Made by a program: the position numbers and the translations under genes | NCBI GenBank assembly: GCA_030704615.1 | Contig: CM060733.1 | Span: 4,588,001 to 4,652,000, forward strand | Reading direction: 5' to 3' | Source: Takakia lepidozioides | Taxonomy: Eukaryota; Streptophyta; Takakiopsida; Takakiales; Takakiaceae | DNA length: 64,000 nucleotides | Shown: one piece after another, positions 24,175 to 34,865 of the stretch | Position numbering within the stretch: position 1 is the first letter of the stretch | Layout of the letters: the number at the start of each line of letters is the position of its first letter | The notes under the pieces: model-generated | What the model was told of the DNA's origin: nothing | Seen by the model: the letters and a program-made list of their open reading frames with translations, nothing else | The model's database searches: none

Positions 24175-24500
24175 ATCTTTGGGGGGTCCTTTGAGGAGGT
24201 TCTGTAAGACACTTGAAGAGCTCTTGCAGGGGTGTTTGGAGGACTGTTTGGAGGACTATTGGGGGTCCTTGAAGACCAATATTTGGCAAACATTTGGAGC
24301 TTTGGAGGGCTATTTGGAGGACTATTTTGGGGTCCTTGGAGGCTAATATTTGGCGAGCTTAAGGAGTCTTTGGCAACTTGTCTGAAGGACTTTTTGGGGT
24401 CGTTGAGGGCCAAGATTTGGCAGGCTTTGGGGGCCTTAGTGAGATTGTTTGAGAGACATATTCTTGAGGGCTCTTGGAGAGTTATTTGAGAGACCCTGGA
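24175..24500. repeat. G-rich degenerate repeat block
   Basis: Recurring TTTGGAGGACTATT / GGGGTCCTTG / AATATTTGGC blocks, about three times at roughly 90-bp spacing. No coding capacity was recognised. Confidence 0.5.
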
Positions 24501-25105
24501 AGATAGTTATGTTTGTTGGTCATGAGCAAGAGCGTTTAGAGATAGGGGGAGACTAGTGGGATGAGAGCATTCTGGGATTAGGAATTGCTTTACTCTCTCT
24601 TCCCCGTAGTCTTCCAGCCTCTATGTAGGCCAAAACTTTTCCGTAGGTGGAGGCAAGAGTCAGTCCGGGTTTGGGCTGGGGTGTCCTTGCAGGAGCGACA
24701 TTGTGGAGTGTTTTTTTTGGTGTGGGGGGGTTACTGTCTTGATTTTCTTGTATTTGGATCCCCCCCACACCTGCATGCTTGACTGTGCGCCATGTCAGTT
24801 TTGTGTGGGCGCTTGTTTTCATAGGAGGTTGGTCCGGATTTGATCACCGGCCAATCCTAGAGCATGCTGTCGGTGGTGAGGTGGGGTGATGACCAGTCAG
24901 ACCATCATTGTTTCTCTTATGGTGAGGCTGGATTGATGACCAGCAGACCATATGAGTGCTTGCAGTGGATGCAGGTGCAGGTTTATGTTACGAACCTAGT
25001 AGTCTAAGCCATAAGTTGCAACATGTTCTCTACCCGGTTACCTTGTGGAAAGGGGGATTAGAGACAGGTTTACAACAGGTGTGGTTGTGAGTTTTCATCA
25101 CGGAG

Positions 25106-26420
25106 GTGCCACCAGCTACTGAGGGGAGTGTCGGTACAAGCACCAGCAATAGTAGTGGGTACACAAGACGAGGTGTGCGGTTTATCCCACTTTCACCTTC
25201 AGTGTCTTCTGAGGAAGATTCAGACTCGGAGTTAGGAGGATTCTCGCCGAGGGTGCAAGTCATTTCCGTGCCATTGTTGTGGGACACGATGGAGGAGATG
25301 TATGGAGCTACCAAGGGGCCACGTAGGTACTCTGGAGCTGTGGGCACCATCGAGCTTGATGATTTTATACAAGAGTTTGACAGTTGGTGTGATTTGCAGC
25401 AAATGCGCAATCCACAACTGTTTACGCCCTTTATGGCATGGAAGGGGCTATTCCAGCACCTTGAGGGGCCGCCCATGGATGATTACCATGAATTTAGGTG
25501 GGGACATGCGGTGGAGATTGAGGATTGGCGAGAGTATTGGTCACCTAACTATGTCTCAATCACTAGAGGCACAAGGGCAGCGGTGACACCAGCAGCTACA
25601 CAAACATCTCCAACTGCAAGCACTAGTAGTGGAACAAGTAGTGCCGGTACTTCTGCAGGTGGTACCAGTTCAAAAGGTGCTACTACTCCTCCTGCCATGA
25701 CTACAACACATGTGCCTAGATTCAACCCGGTGGTGGAGTTCTTCCAGGAGTTGCGGAGGAACTACCAAGGTGTACGGACAGAGAAGCTGCGAAGTTTGCA
25801 AGACTTCCAGCGCAAATCCAGTGAGAGCTTGCGAGAGACCTACACTCGTATGAGGCGCTTGATAAGTGTGACCCAAGGGGTTACTGAAGCTCAGGCTTTC
25901 CAGTTCTAGTATGGAATTTTGGACAAGGAGCTCAGGAGAAGGGTGCGGGATGCAACCCTGTTACAAACGGCCCAACCCACATTAGCGGATGTGTTTCTGC
26001 TGGCTGAGCGGATTGAGCTCAACATGGTGGAGGAGCGAGTTGTTACCATTGGATTTGGCAAAGACATGCCTGCACGAGGGGCAGCTGCCAGCCAACAGGT
26101 ACAAGGGACTGCCCAACAACGTGGTCAGGGGGCAAGGTTGCCCAACCCAAATTCCATGGAGCTTACAGGGGACCTCAGGTGCAGAGGCCAGTAGCTTCTT
26201 TTGCAGGCCAACAACAACCAGGGGTTGGACATGTGGAGGACCCCATGTCAAGAAAGATTGCCCAGAAAGTGGCAAAGGGCCGGCACAAGTACAGCCTGCA
26301 CAGTTGCAGTGTGGGCATTGTGGCAAGTATGGGCATGGAGATGCCCAGTGTTATGACTTGCACCCTGAGTTGCGGCGAGGCCAGTTCCAAGGGAACAATG
26401 GTGGCCGAGGGTGAGGTGGA
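25106..26420 (+). pseudogene. gag of the methyltransferase retroelement, with stop and frameshift
   Basis: The first 267 residues are open, starting with a low-complexity S/T/G-rich part and then VVEFFQELRRNYQGVRTEKL and YTRMRRLI, a retrotransposon gag capsid-like segment. A TAG at 25,907-25,909 interrupts; the same frame continues with TLADVFLLAERIELNMV. The opposite-strand copy has no stop at this site, so the stop is a mutation. Further on, in another frame, a CGGPHVKKDC half-knuckle and a full CCHC knuckle CGHCGKYGHGDAQC (about 26,312-26,353) mark the nucleocapsid end. The shift between frames is decay or a lost frameshift signal; the two cannot be told apart here. Confidence 0.75.
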
Positions 26421-26943
26421 GCACCTCAGAGAGGACGAGGTGCCCAGGCACAAGGTGCAGGACAAGGGCAAGCACAGTATGGCCAAGGACGTGGAGGTCA
26501 GGGCGTTGACCAAGGTATGGCCAACCGGCTTCAGCAGCTAGAGCAAAGGCTCGCTGCCATGGCCACAGCTCAGGTGGTACCAGCTCCAAGACCTGAGGGT
26601 CCACCTCCTGTTCCTCCTTAGCAGCGTCATCCTGACGGAGGAGACATGGGAGGCATGGGATTTATGTGTGGGGCAGCACTACCACTAGTGCAGGTGGAGT
26701 CTGCTGCAGCCGTCACTCGAAGAGCAGCACGAGTTCCTGAGCCACGAGGTGCAGAGGTGGAGTTGGATTCACAACGTGGGGAGGCAAGCCGTCAGGCTAG
26801 GTTGCCTCAATCATTCATCTTGGCGGAGACAGTGTCGACGACATCCATGGCACCTAATTCTCGCCCCACGGATACCGAGGCGGAGGTTATTGTGCCATTG
26901 GGAAGAACTACACGTGCAGCACTGACACCTGCTGCCAAGGCTA

Positions 26944-28974
26944 GTGCAGCCAGTGTGTTGTTGGGGGGCGGCCACCTCTGTGTGTCAGGCCCCACTGTTC
27001 TTGGCAACCATGATTGCGACGCCGGGGGTAAGATCAGCTGCAGTGTTCAGACTAGCAGCAACACTCTGTGAGAGTGGGGAGGTCACTTCATCTTCTACGG
27101 AGTTAGTGGAAGGTGTAGTGGCAGAGGGGTCCTCGGATTTGAGGGTCAAGACTGCCACGGCTGCGCCATGGCAAGCTGCAGCTGCCAGGTTGACGGAGCT
27201 GCCAGCTAGGCCAGCCTTTGAGCGTGCCATGGTGACACTTGAAGTTGTCTTGTTAGACAACCAGGATGGCATTTTCTCTTTGAATGGACCGGCAGGCAAG
27301 AGGTACCGGCCACTGCGGGTCTTGTTGGACTCGGGAACTCAGCCACTGATGTTGGGCAAAGCCGCTATTGCAAGTTTGGGCCTCATGGAGGCGGATATGG
27401 AGCCTTGTCCCTTCCAGATACAGACATCTCTGGGAGGATCAGAGCAGGCTTGGGGCATGACACGGCGTGAGTTGGCCATTAGACTACGGCCGGATCATCC
27501 TATAGATGGCTCAATGATACGAGCCAAGGCCATTGTGACAGACGCGGTCTCTTACGATGTCCTCGTTGGTGGGGCAGTGTTGTATCTCATGGGCTTCACC
27601 CTGGATTTTTGGGAGGAGTCAGCATCCTATAGGCCTGGATGGCAGTCAGGGGATGGTCGTCGTGTACAGCTCCCTGTGACGTTCATTGGGGATATTACTG
27701 CTACCCAACGGGGCAAGATGCCAACACTAGCAGCCTTCACAGCTGCAGTTAGTTGGCCTGGAGAATTGCTGGAGGGCAATGCCCATGCAGAGGATGTGCC
27801 ACCTCCAGCAGAGCAGGATGATATGCATGGTACGGCGGAGTTGCCTGCCATGGTTGATCACACTCCATTGTGGGGTACGAGCAAGGATTTGCAGCAGGCT
27901 GCTGATAGACGGGTGCAACAAGCCTGGGTAGAGGCCTTTGTACCGTCAGGAGAGGAGGAGAGTGCGGTGATTGCACCAAGACCACCTCAGTTGTCGCCAT
28001 TGGACACCACACCTCTTGTGTGGCAGTGCCCGGATGAAAGCATATGCTTTCTGGACTTGTTTGGCAGGATTAGCATTGGATTGGCTGCAGTGCTGCAGGC
28101 AGGTGTACGAGTTCGACGTTACCTATATGTGGAGAGGGATGAGACTGCACGACGCGTCTCACTGCGCCATGTTGCTCAGTTGGTGCAGCAGTACCCTGAT
28201 TTGTTGCCAGTGTCTGCAGTTCGTAGATACCAACAAACCTTGCCAGCAGACATATCTTTGCTGGGGGCACATGATTTGGAGCGGGTCCCTATTCACTTAG
28301 TAGTGGCAGGTTGGCCCTGCCAAGGGCTTTCATCAGCTGGGTATGGCAATGGGTTACAAGACTCAAGGTCATGCCTATTTTGGGAGATGTTGAGGGTCCT
28401 GCACTATTTACAGCTTCAGCAGACAGACGCTCCGGCATATATCTTGGAGAATGTGCCATTGATGGGTGATTCTCGGGCCAAGGTGATGGCCAATGTACAT
28501 CAAGTGCGGTCTTGGCTTGGGTCAGCAGTGTTGCTGGATGCAGCTGCAGTGGGGTCACGGGCTCATCGCCCACGACTATGGTGGACCAACTTGATACCAC
28601 CTGCATTGCTCAAGCGTGCATTTGATGGGGTGCAGCGGCCACCAAACCTGACGGTGGATAGCATTTTGGACATAGGGAGGCAGTCTCAGCGTGTGAGACA
28701 CGATGACCGATCACCTTTGGCAGTGGTCAATAAGGTGGGTCACCCACGAGCAGCATTGCCTACACTGCTCAGCTTTCCAGGATCTCATGCTTTCCGGGAT
28801 GGTGGACCTGGCCTCTTGTGGGATAGCCAGTTGCAGCAGTTAGTGGAGCCCAATGCTAACGAGCGTGAGCGGGCAATGGGTTTCACCACTGGTACCACGG
28901 CGGTGCCATCTCTTTCTGAGGCATCACGTCGTCAGGTGTTGGGGCAAGCAATGGATCTCAATTGCTTGACCTGA
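26944..28974 (+). CDS. retroelement protease plus DNMT3-like C5-cytosine DNA methyltransferase
   Basis: A 676-residue open frame without a stop. Residues ~125-145 hold an aspartic protease site, LLDSGTQPLMLG. Residues ~365-675 are a C5-MTase with motifs in canonical order: I FLDLFGRISIGLAAVLQAG (AdoMet site, nt ~28,048), IV GWPCQGLSSAG (catalytic Cys, ~28,309), VI ILENVP (~28,441), VIII AHRPRLWWTN (~28,558), IX/X ERAMGFTTG and RRQVLGQAMDLN (~28,864-28,965). AHRxRxxWxN is the DNMT3/DRM style of motif VIII. All key residues (Cys in PCQ, ENV, RxR) are kept, unlike in the rest of the element. Known chemistry: methyl transfer from AdoMet to cytosine C5. The role in the element is inferred: marking of its own cDNA or host chromatin. 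The Met at 26,944 is not necessarily the start, because this is probably part of a polyprotein. Confidence 0.88.
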   Translation: MQPVCCWGAATSVCQAPLFLATMIATPGVRSAAVFRLAATLCESGEVTSSSTELVEGVVAEGSSDLRVKTATAAPWQAAAARLTELPARPAFERAMVTLEVVLLDNQDGIFSLNGPAGKRYRPLRVLLDSGTQPLMLGKAAIASLGLMEADMEPCPFQIQTSLGGSEQAWGMTRRELAIRLRPDHPIDGSMIRAKAIVTDAVSYDVLVGGAVLYLMGFTLDFWEESASYRPGWQSGDGRRVQLPVTFIGDITATQRGKMPTLAAFTAAVSWPGELLEGNAHAEDVPPPAEQDDMHGTAELPAMVDHTPLWGTSKDLQQAADRRVQQAWVEAFVPSGEEESAVIAPRPPQLSPLDTTPLVWQCPDESICFLDLFGRISIGLAAVLQAGVRVRRYLYVERDETARRVSLRHVAQLVQQYPDLLPVSAVRRYQQTLPADISLLGAHDLERVPIHLVVAGWPCQGLSSAGYGNGLQDSRSCLFWEMLRVLHYLQLQQTDAPAYILENVPLMGDSRAKVMANVHQVRSWLGSAVLLDAAAVGSRAHRPRLWWTNLIPPALLKRAFDGVQRPPNLTVDSILDIGRQSQRVRHDDRSPLAVVNKVGHPRAALPTLLSFPGSHAFRDGGPGLLWDSQLQQLVEPNANERERAMGFTTGTTAVPSLSEASRRQVLGQAMDLNCLT

Positions 28975-31063
28975 ATTATCAGCTTGGTTATGGCTGAGCA
29001 GCGCAGAGTACGGAGTACACTTCCCTTGATGGTCTCCCTGCCTACCGAGACGGTACAGGCAGCGAGTGGGGGCAAACAGGTGAGGACCACGAGGTATAGG
29101 CCACATCCATGGCACACGTGGGAGGTGCTCGAGGTTCAAAAGGAGTTGGCAACCAAGGCGGCCGTGATAGATGAGGTTGGGGATTTTTCTCGGGTTGAGG
29201 AGGTCCTCAAGGATGGAATGATGGGGCAGGATGAGACATTGTCACTGACAGTGGAGGAAGTGGTCACTGCTCAAGAGGTTGCAGCATAGCAACCACGGGA
29301 CGCGTCTTCTACCTCTAAGCCTGTTGAACTCAAGGTTGCAGTCACGGAGGACAACTGGGAGCCTGATGTTGGACCTATAGTCACCGGAGGAGAAAGACGA
29401 TGTATACGACAGTTCTTGAGGGCTTACAGGAACTGCTTTGCCTTCAGTTTGAAGGACTTAAGAGCACTGAAGGGTCAAGAGATTCGCATTGAATTGGCTA
29501 CTGACACGCCGATCTTTCGGAGACCCTATAGATACAGTGACATGGAGAGGTTATTCAGATGAGAACTCAGGACCTTTGGGAGGTTGGTTTGGTGGAGCTA
29601 TCTGGGGGAGAGTATGCTTCAGCCATAGTGATACCAGCCAAGAAGGATGTCTATGGCAATTGGACGGAGAGACGTATGTGCGGTGATTACCGGCCTGTAA
29701 ATCGTCAGACCAAGTCCGATAGGTATGTCATGCCGACACTAGAGGAGATCTTTGATGCCATTGGGCATGCCAAGGTCTTTAGCACTTTGGATTTACGATC
29801 CGGATATCACCAGTTGCCGATCAAGGAGGCGGATAAGCAGAAGACGACATTCTGGGGGATCAATGAGCACGGGAAGGATTGCCTATACCAGTGGCGGTTC
29901 TTACCATTTGGGCTTAAGAACGCTCCGGCAGAGTTTTCAGAGAGTCATGGACAGGATTCTAGCAGGGGTGGAGTTTGCTCGGTGCTACATAGATGACATC
30001 ACATCTTTAGTGCTACGGTGGAGGAGCATGAGAAACACCTTCAGGTGATATTTGAGCGTTTGAGGGCGCACAGATTGAAATTACATCCAGGGAAGTGCAA
30101 GTTTTTCCACAACCAAATTGAGTATCTGGGTCACACGATATATCCTGGAGGATTGGGGGTACAGCAGACTAAGGTAGAGTCCATTGCACAGATTCCACGC
30201 CCCACAGATGTGAGCCGAGTTTGAGCTTTCATGGGGTTAGCAAACTATTATAAACGGTTTGTTAAGGGATTTAGGGCCATTGCAAAGGCTCTAACCAAAC
30301 TGACCAAGATGGACCAGAAGTGGCAGTGGGAAGATGAGCAAGAACAAGTTTTTCAAGAGCTCAAGGCGAGGTTGACCTCGGCTCCCATCTTGAGACGACC
30401 TATCAGGGGGCGTCCTTTTCAGCTGCATACAGATTAGAGCATGCTGGGGCTTGGAGCGGTGCTCACATAGGTGGATGATGAGGGAAGAGAGTTCGTAGTG
30501 GCTTATGTTAGCCGCTCGAACAATGCTGCAGAGTCTAAGTATAGCTCATATGAGGGAGAATGCTTAGCTGCAGTGTGGGCCGTGGCACACTTCAGGTGCT
30601 ATCTATATGGCAATCTTTTCACCCTTATCACGGATCACCAACCCGGTTGATAGAGTCAGACAAGCTTACGGGGAAGCTTGCATGGTGGGCACTCATCCTT
30701 CAAGAGTATGATTTTCAGGGTGTGCATCAACCGGGTTTGGTCAATCGGGATGTAGATGGGTTGAGTCGCAATCCATGCACGAGCCAGCAGGATGATACTG
30801 GAGCTCGGTGGCATGGTGAGACGGACGAGGAGATGGTGCCCGGATGGCATGCATCTGCATTTCTGTGTATCTTGGCAGCAGAAGGCCAGGTTGGACCTAC
30901 AACAGGGATAACTGTAGACCGAGTGTCTGAGGACCCTGAGGCCAGCAATGAGCAAGGTGGCGCCAAAGATATACATGAGGATTCAGCTGTGTTGGACTAC
31001 CTCCGCACTGGAGACACAGCAGCCACTGTGACTGCCAAGGAGAGGGATCGAATCCTACAATGA
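28975..31063 (+). pseudogene. reverse transcriptase and RNase H of the methyltransferase retroelement, broken
   Basis: RT blocks lie in several frames: RRPYRYS near 29,520, ASAIVIPAKKD and RMCGDYRPVNRQT (29,620-29,710), FSTLDLRSGYHQ (29,777-29,815), FLPFGLKNAP, then CYIDD (the YxDD catalytic box, about 29,980) and IEYLGHTI. RNase H starts with FQLHTD, but the expected Ala codon of DAS is a stop at 30,435-30,437. Stops at 29,287, 30,222 and 31,061, and frameshifts near 29,560 and 29,960, show it is dead. It acted in making the element's cDNA. Confidence 0.8.
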
Positions 31064-32412
31064 GCCAAGAGGTTCAAGTGGGAGGGGACACACCTGCTCC
31101 AAGTGTGGGAGGATGGTCGAGTGAGGATTGTGCCTCACCCAACACAGCGGGCACGGTTACTACGGCATGCCCATGAGGAGTTGGGGCATTTTGGGATGCG
31201 ACGCACTCATAGTCTACTGCAGGGGCAGTATTGGTGGCGTGGTATGCACACAGAGATGCAACAATTTGTGGCTAGGTGCATGGTGTGTGACACGGTGCGT
31301 GCTTCATTCAACGCCCCTACTCCACAATTGCACCCTCTTCCGATCATGGGATTGGGCTACAGGTGGAGTCTTGACTTCGCAGGGCCGTCGCCACTGACCA
31401 TGCGCCACAACAAGTACGTGTTGGTGATGGTGGAGCACTTCTCCAAGTGGATCGAGTTGGTTCCATGCCTGATAAGGCTAGTGAGGGAGCTGCGTATGCA
31501 TTCTTGGATTGTGTACTTAGCCGATTCGGTGCTCCAGCTGAGGTACTCACGGACCAAGGGAGAGAGTTCTTGGGGGAGTTTCAGGCGTTGTGTGACAAGG
31601 CCTTGGTAGACCACCGCACCACTTCTCGGGATCATCCTGAGGCCGATGGCTTGGCAGAGAGGGTTGTTCAGACAGTGAAGAGGGGTTTGCACAAATATGG
31701 CTTGCAGAAGGGACACCTAGGAGATTGGGACCTTCAGTTACCTTGGTTAGCCATGGGCTACAGGTTCAGCAAGCAAGCATCACTTGCCTCCTTCTCACCA
31801 TACTTTCTTCTCTTTGGCCGAGAGCCGGATTTGCCTGCATCCATTCGTAGAGAAGCTGCTACAGTTCTCAACCTTGACAATCCGGACATGTGGGCACGTG
31901 CATGTGATCAGCGTGCAGAGTTGTTCAAGAAAGTCATGCCCATGGCTTTCGAGAACCTTGCCATAGCACAACATTGTGATACGTTGAGGTATGCTACCAT
32001 ACGTGGTGGGCGCTATCGTCCTGGGGTTCGGAGATTTAACCCTGGTGACCATGTTTATCTGCAGCAGACTGCTCCTACGACCTTGGATATGACTGCAGGA
32101 CGTACTATTTTGAGGGTTCGAGAGGTGTTGCCCTCAGGAGTCCTGATCTTGGAGGGTCAGGATGGCATGATTTGGAAGGACCATGTGCGTAATTGCGCGC
32201 CATGTCACCTTCCAAATGTTGATGGAAGGGTTGACCCAAACCTGACAGTGGTACCTGCAAGTTTGAGGTGCATGTTGTGTGGGTCTGCTAGAGGGGCAGC
32301 CACCATGCTGGTGTGTGATCAATGCTCTAGAGGTTGGCATATGGGATGCTTGATTCCACCTCTTGAGATGGTTCCTGATGGGGATTGGTTATGTCCGCAT
32401 TGCATTGGATAG
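31064..32412 (+). pseudogene. integrase with C-terminal PHD finger, one frameshift
   Basis: The N-terminal zinc module (HAHEELGHFGMRRTH then CMVCDTV, about 31,165-31,290) and WSLDFAGPSP (first catalytic Asp) lie in one frame. After a shift near 31,460-31,500, an open 321-residue frame (31,447-32,412) gives VLTDQGREFLGEF (second Asp) and HPEADGLAERVVQTVKRGL (catalytic Glu). An SH3-like tail follows (FNPGDHVYLQQ). The last ~50 residues are a full C4HC3 PHD finger: CMLC, CDQC, GWHMGC and DGDWLCPHC, nt about 32,268-32,406. PHD fingers read histone H3 tails; here one sits where chromoviruses carry a chromodomain, so a targeting role is the natural inference. Confidence 0.8.
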
Positions 32413-32927
32413 TGGGAGTGGATACAACCATGGAAGGCTAACAATAAATGCAAGGCCAAGCTACGGGGGCTGCTATTTCATGAGCCATGAGCCATGAGCG
32501 GCATGAGCCATGAGCAGAGTCGTAAGTGTGGAAAAAAACATGAGCAGCACTATTTTCCGGAAATGAGTGTCCGCGGGAATAGGGTTTAGGGTGCCACGGT
32601 CATAGGGGGAGAAGGACCTCCCGATGAAGGAGGTTCGGCAATGTTATTTAGAATTATATATTGAAAGGCAATGTTTCGCGAATGGTAGGGTGGTACTGCT
32701 CTGTACAATGGGGGCCCATTTCAGCCTACCAGCCATTTGCAAAATTCACCCACACTCCCAATCCCAAACGAAATGAGCAATGACGCATTCTCGGAACGAT
32801 GGACACAGAATAGAATAAAAAGAGGGCACAATGAGGTTTTTATTGATCCACATGAATTGCATTTGAAGCACGTCTACTGTGCTGATTGTGCCCTCAAATC
32901 TTGAGCCCTGTGCCTACTGAATACAAG
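32413..32927. other. 3' flank of the retroelement, no gene recognised
   Basis: A CATGAGC-repeating stretch at 32,480-32,550 and a purine tract ATAGGGGGAGAAGGA near 32,605 that could be a polypurine tract. No LTR matching the 5' side was found. Confidence 0.35.
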
Positions 32928-33602
32928 TCACGTTGTCAATGGGACTTCGACTGCTCTCAGAACTAGCTCATGAGTCATGGGGCTCCTCCATGTAAAGTCG
33001 ATTGCAGCCGTTGTACCGCCCCTAGTGATGTTCACCACAATGTCCTGCCCTTCAATCATACCACCATCGAATATGGAAATCTTCACGTTTTCGTCGTCCA
33101 CACCAATGCGAATGTCCCCATACAATGGAGAAGAGGAGCGCACTCCTCGAGGAGAATAGGTCTCTCCGATGGAGTCCACCCACGTCCAGTGGCAGCAGTT
33201 CCACCGCAACAGCATAGCAGTGCGCCTTCTTCTGCATGGGTGACCGTCGTAGCTGGGAAAATCGGAATCGAGGATGCGCAGGAGCCACGGACTCCTCAGA
33301 CCAAGATCGTCACCCCGCTCGAAGGCGTAGTGGCCTACGATATACTCAAAAGCCACCAATGTTTCCACAATCGAACCAGTATCTTCTGTGTAATCTGTGT
33401 ACCAGATAACAATGTCTCCCGATGTGGCCGAATACATTGCATAATCGATGCCTCCAAAGGGGCAGTCGTCCCGGTTCCGGAAGCACGGCATCCTTGCAAA
33501 GGAGGACCTGAGGACGACTTGGATGCCGATGACCTTGCGGACAGCTACGAAGCCCTTAGATTTTGGAAATGATACGAAGCGGAAGAGCAGTCCGGCCTCC
33601 AA
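32928..33602 (-). CDS. hypothetical protein, 224 residues
   Basis: The longest minus-strand frame between the retroelement and the palindrome array. It contains a W-rich middle (RWNCCHWTWVDSIGE) and a beta-like end (DIRIGVDDENVKISIFDGG, then GQDIVVNITRGG). A partly overlapping upstream frame (33,757-33,545) could be an earlier exon or a frameshifted start. A 200-residue plus-strand frame overlaps it; the minus strand was preferred because its composition looks more protein-like. No family recognised. It lies on the same strand as, and downstream of, the ParB-methyltransferase pseudogene. Confidence 0.35.
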   Translation of the reverse strand: MEAGLLFRFVSFPKSKGFVAVRKVIGIQVVLRSSFARMPCFRNRDDCPFGGIDYAMYSATSGDIVIWYTDYTEDTGSIVETLVAFEYIVGHYAFERGDDLGLRSPWLLRILDSDFPSYDGHPCRRRRTAMLLRWNCCHWTWVDSIGETYSPRGVRSSSPLYGDIRIGVDDENVKISIFDGGMIEGQDIVVNITRGGTTAAIDFTWRSPMTHELVLRAVEVPLTT

Positions 33603-34118
33603 AATGGAGCATCTGGGTCACACGTACCCACCGACGGAGGTGGAACGTGTTCATCACGCCAGCGGTGGATGAAGCCATACATCTTTCTCATCAACAAGTT
33701 ATAGTTTGAGATCTGCCACCGAAGTCCATCCCCCCGGATGGAAATTCGGCGCCGCATTTACATCGAAGAGGGGATGGACTTCGTCGTGTCCAGTGGCTAT
33801 CGGCCCACCTGGCAGTGACTGCCCATAGTTTGCATGGCAGGGTAGGAAACTCAAACGGCTACATTCATGCAGCAGCCAATCTTCATCGGTCCAGGATCCT
33901 GTACGGGGGAAATTTAAATGTGCCCTGGAGTGTGCCCTGGAATGTACCTCACTTCTGTATGACTGTGTTTCATTGTGTTGAATAACTCTCGGATTTGGCC
34001 CACTGTTTACAATTTGATGTCTCATTTCTACAATTTGTCTGTCTGGTTGAATAAAGCAGAGTAACCGGTATGTGAGTCATGTGTCAAGAATATACCAGAG
34101 TAACGCCATGTCGGACAT

Positions 34119-34865
34119 TGAAATGCGGCACCGCATTTCCATGTCGGCATGGAAATGCGGCGCCGCATTTCCATGTCCGCATCGAAATGCGGCACCGCAT
34201 TTCCATGTCGGACATCGAAATTCGGCACCGCATTTCCATGTGGGACAAGAAAATGCGGTGGATCATTTCCGTCCAGGTACACGAAATACCAACTCGGGTC
34301 TATAAATTGATCAGAAAACGAGGTTGGCATTGCAAATGCGGCGACGCATTTCCAGATTGGCAATGGAAACTTCTTTTTGGACAAGGGAATGCGGTGCCGC
34401 ATTTCCGTCCAACACTTCGAAAAGTGCACCTATTTCCGACCAGCGCGATGGAATGCGTTACCGCATTTCCGAGAGAGGGTCTGCAAATTGACAAATTGCG
34501 ATGTCCGTTCTGGAAATGCGGCGCCGCATTTCCATGTCCGTCATCGATTTTTTTTTTACAATGGAATGCGGTGCCAGTTTTTGCTGATGGGTCTGCAGTT
34601 CGAACAACCACCATCCCCAATATGGAAATGCGGCACCGCATTTCCAATCCCGCCATGTCGGCCTCCTTGTTCGACCTCCTTGTTCGACCTCTGTAAGCGT
34701 GGTGGCATCCATGCAATGAGCGGGAGAGGCCAAAACTGGCGTGTGGACAAAGGAAATTTTGGAAATGCGGCACCGCATTCCCAATTCAGATTACTTTTTA
34801 CTATGCCAACATTGAAATGGATAAATTAGTCCCTCCCCTGTTTTGGAAATGCGGTGCCGCATTTC
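34119..34865. repeat. interspersed palindrome array, left (about 13 sites)
   Basis: A palindrome of two GGAAATGCGGC half-sites in inverted orientation (22 bp, perfect at 34,151-34,172) recurs at about 34,119, 34,151, 34,183, 34,217, 34,249 (damaged), 34,335, 34,387, 34,448, 34,511, 34,563 (half), 34,622, 34,760 and 34,843. The first five are ~32 bp apart, later ones ~50-60 bp or more. Many sites differ from the perfect palindrome only at the central step (CG to CA or TG). Spacers are mostly unrelated. Open frames across the array are artefacts. Confidence 0.85.

Larger units (their letters stand above)
24775..32412 (+). mobile_element. Ty3/gypsy-like retroelement carrying a C5-DNA methyltransferase and a PHD finger (copy 1)
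   Basis: Domain order on the plus strand: gag with CCHC knuckle, DSGT protease, DNMT3-like cytosine methyltransferase, RT (YIDD), RNase H, H2C2/DDE integrase, PHD finger. Integrase after RT/RNase H is the Ty3/gypsy order. The left limit is where similarity to the opposite-strand copy (44,797) starts; the right limit is the end of the integrase-PHD frame. No convincing LTR pair or primer binding site was found. Gag, RT, RNase H and early integrase carry stops or frameshifts, so the copy cannot move by itself. Methyltransferase-bearing retrotransposons have been reported in charophytes and dinoflagellates (established knowledge). Confidence 0.85.

Noticed and set aside
24530-24775. 5' LTR of the methyltransferase retroelement
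   Set aside because: No matching sequence was found after 32,412, and the second copy's similarity starts only at about 24,775.
32970-33572. 200-codon plus-strand frame
   Set aside because: Overlaps a longer minus-strand frame with more protein-like composition; neither has a known domain, and the minus strand was kept at low confidence.
34072-34830. Overlapping open frames on both strands across the left palindrome array
   Set aside because: They translate the repeated palindrome in different frames (recurrent CGAAF/MRHRIS words) and have no independent protein features.
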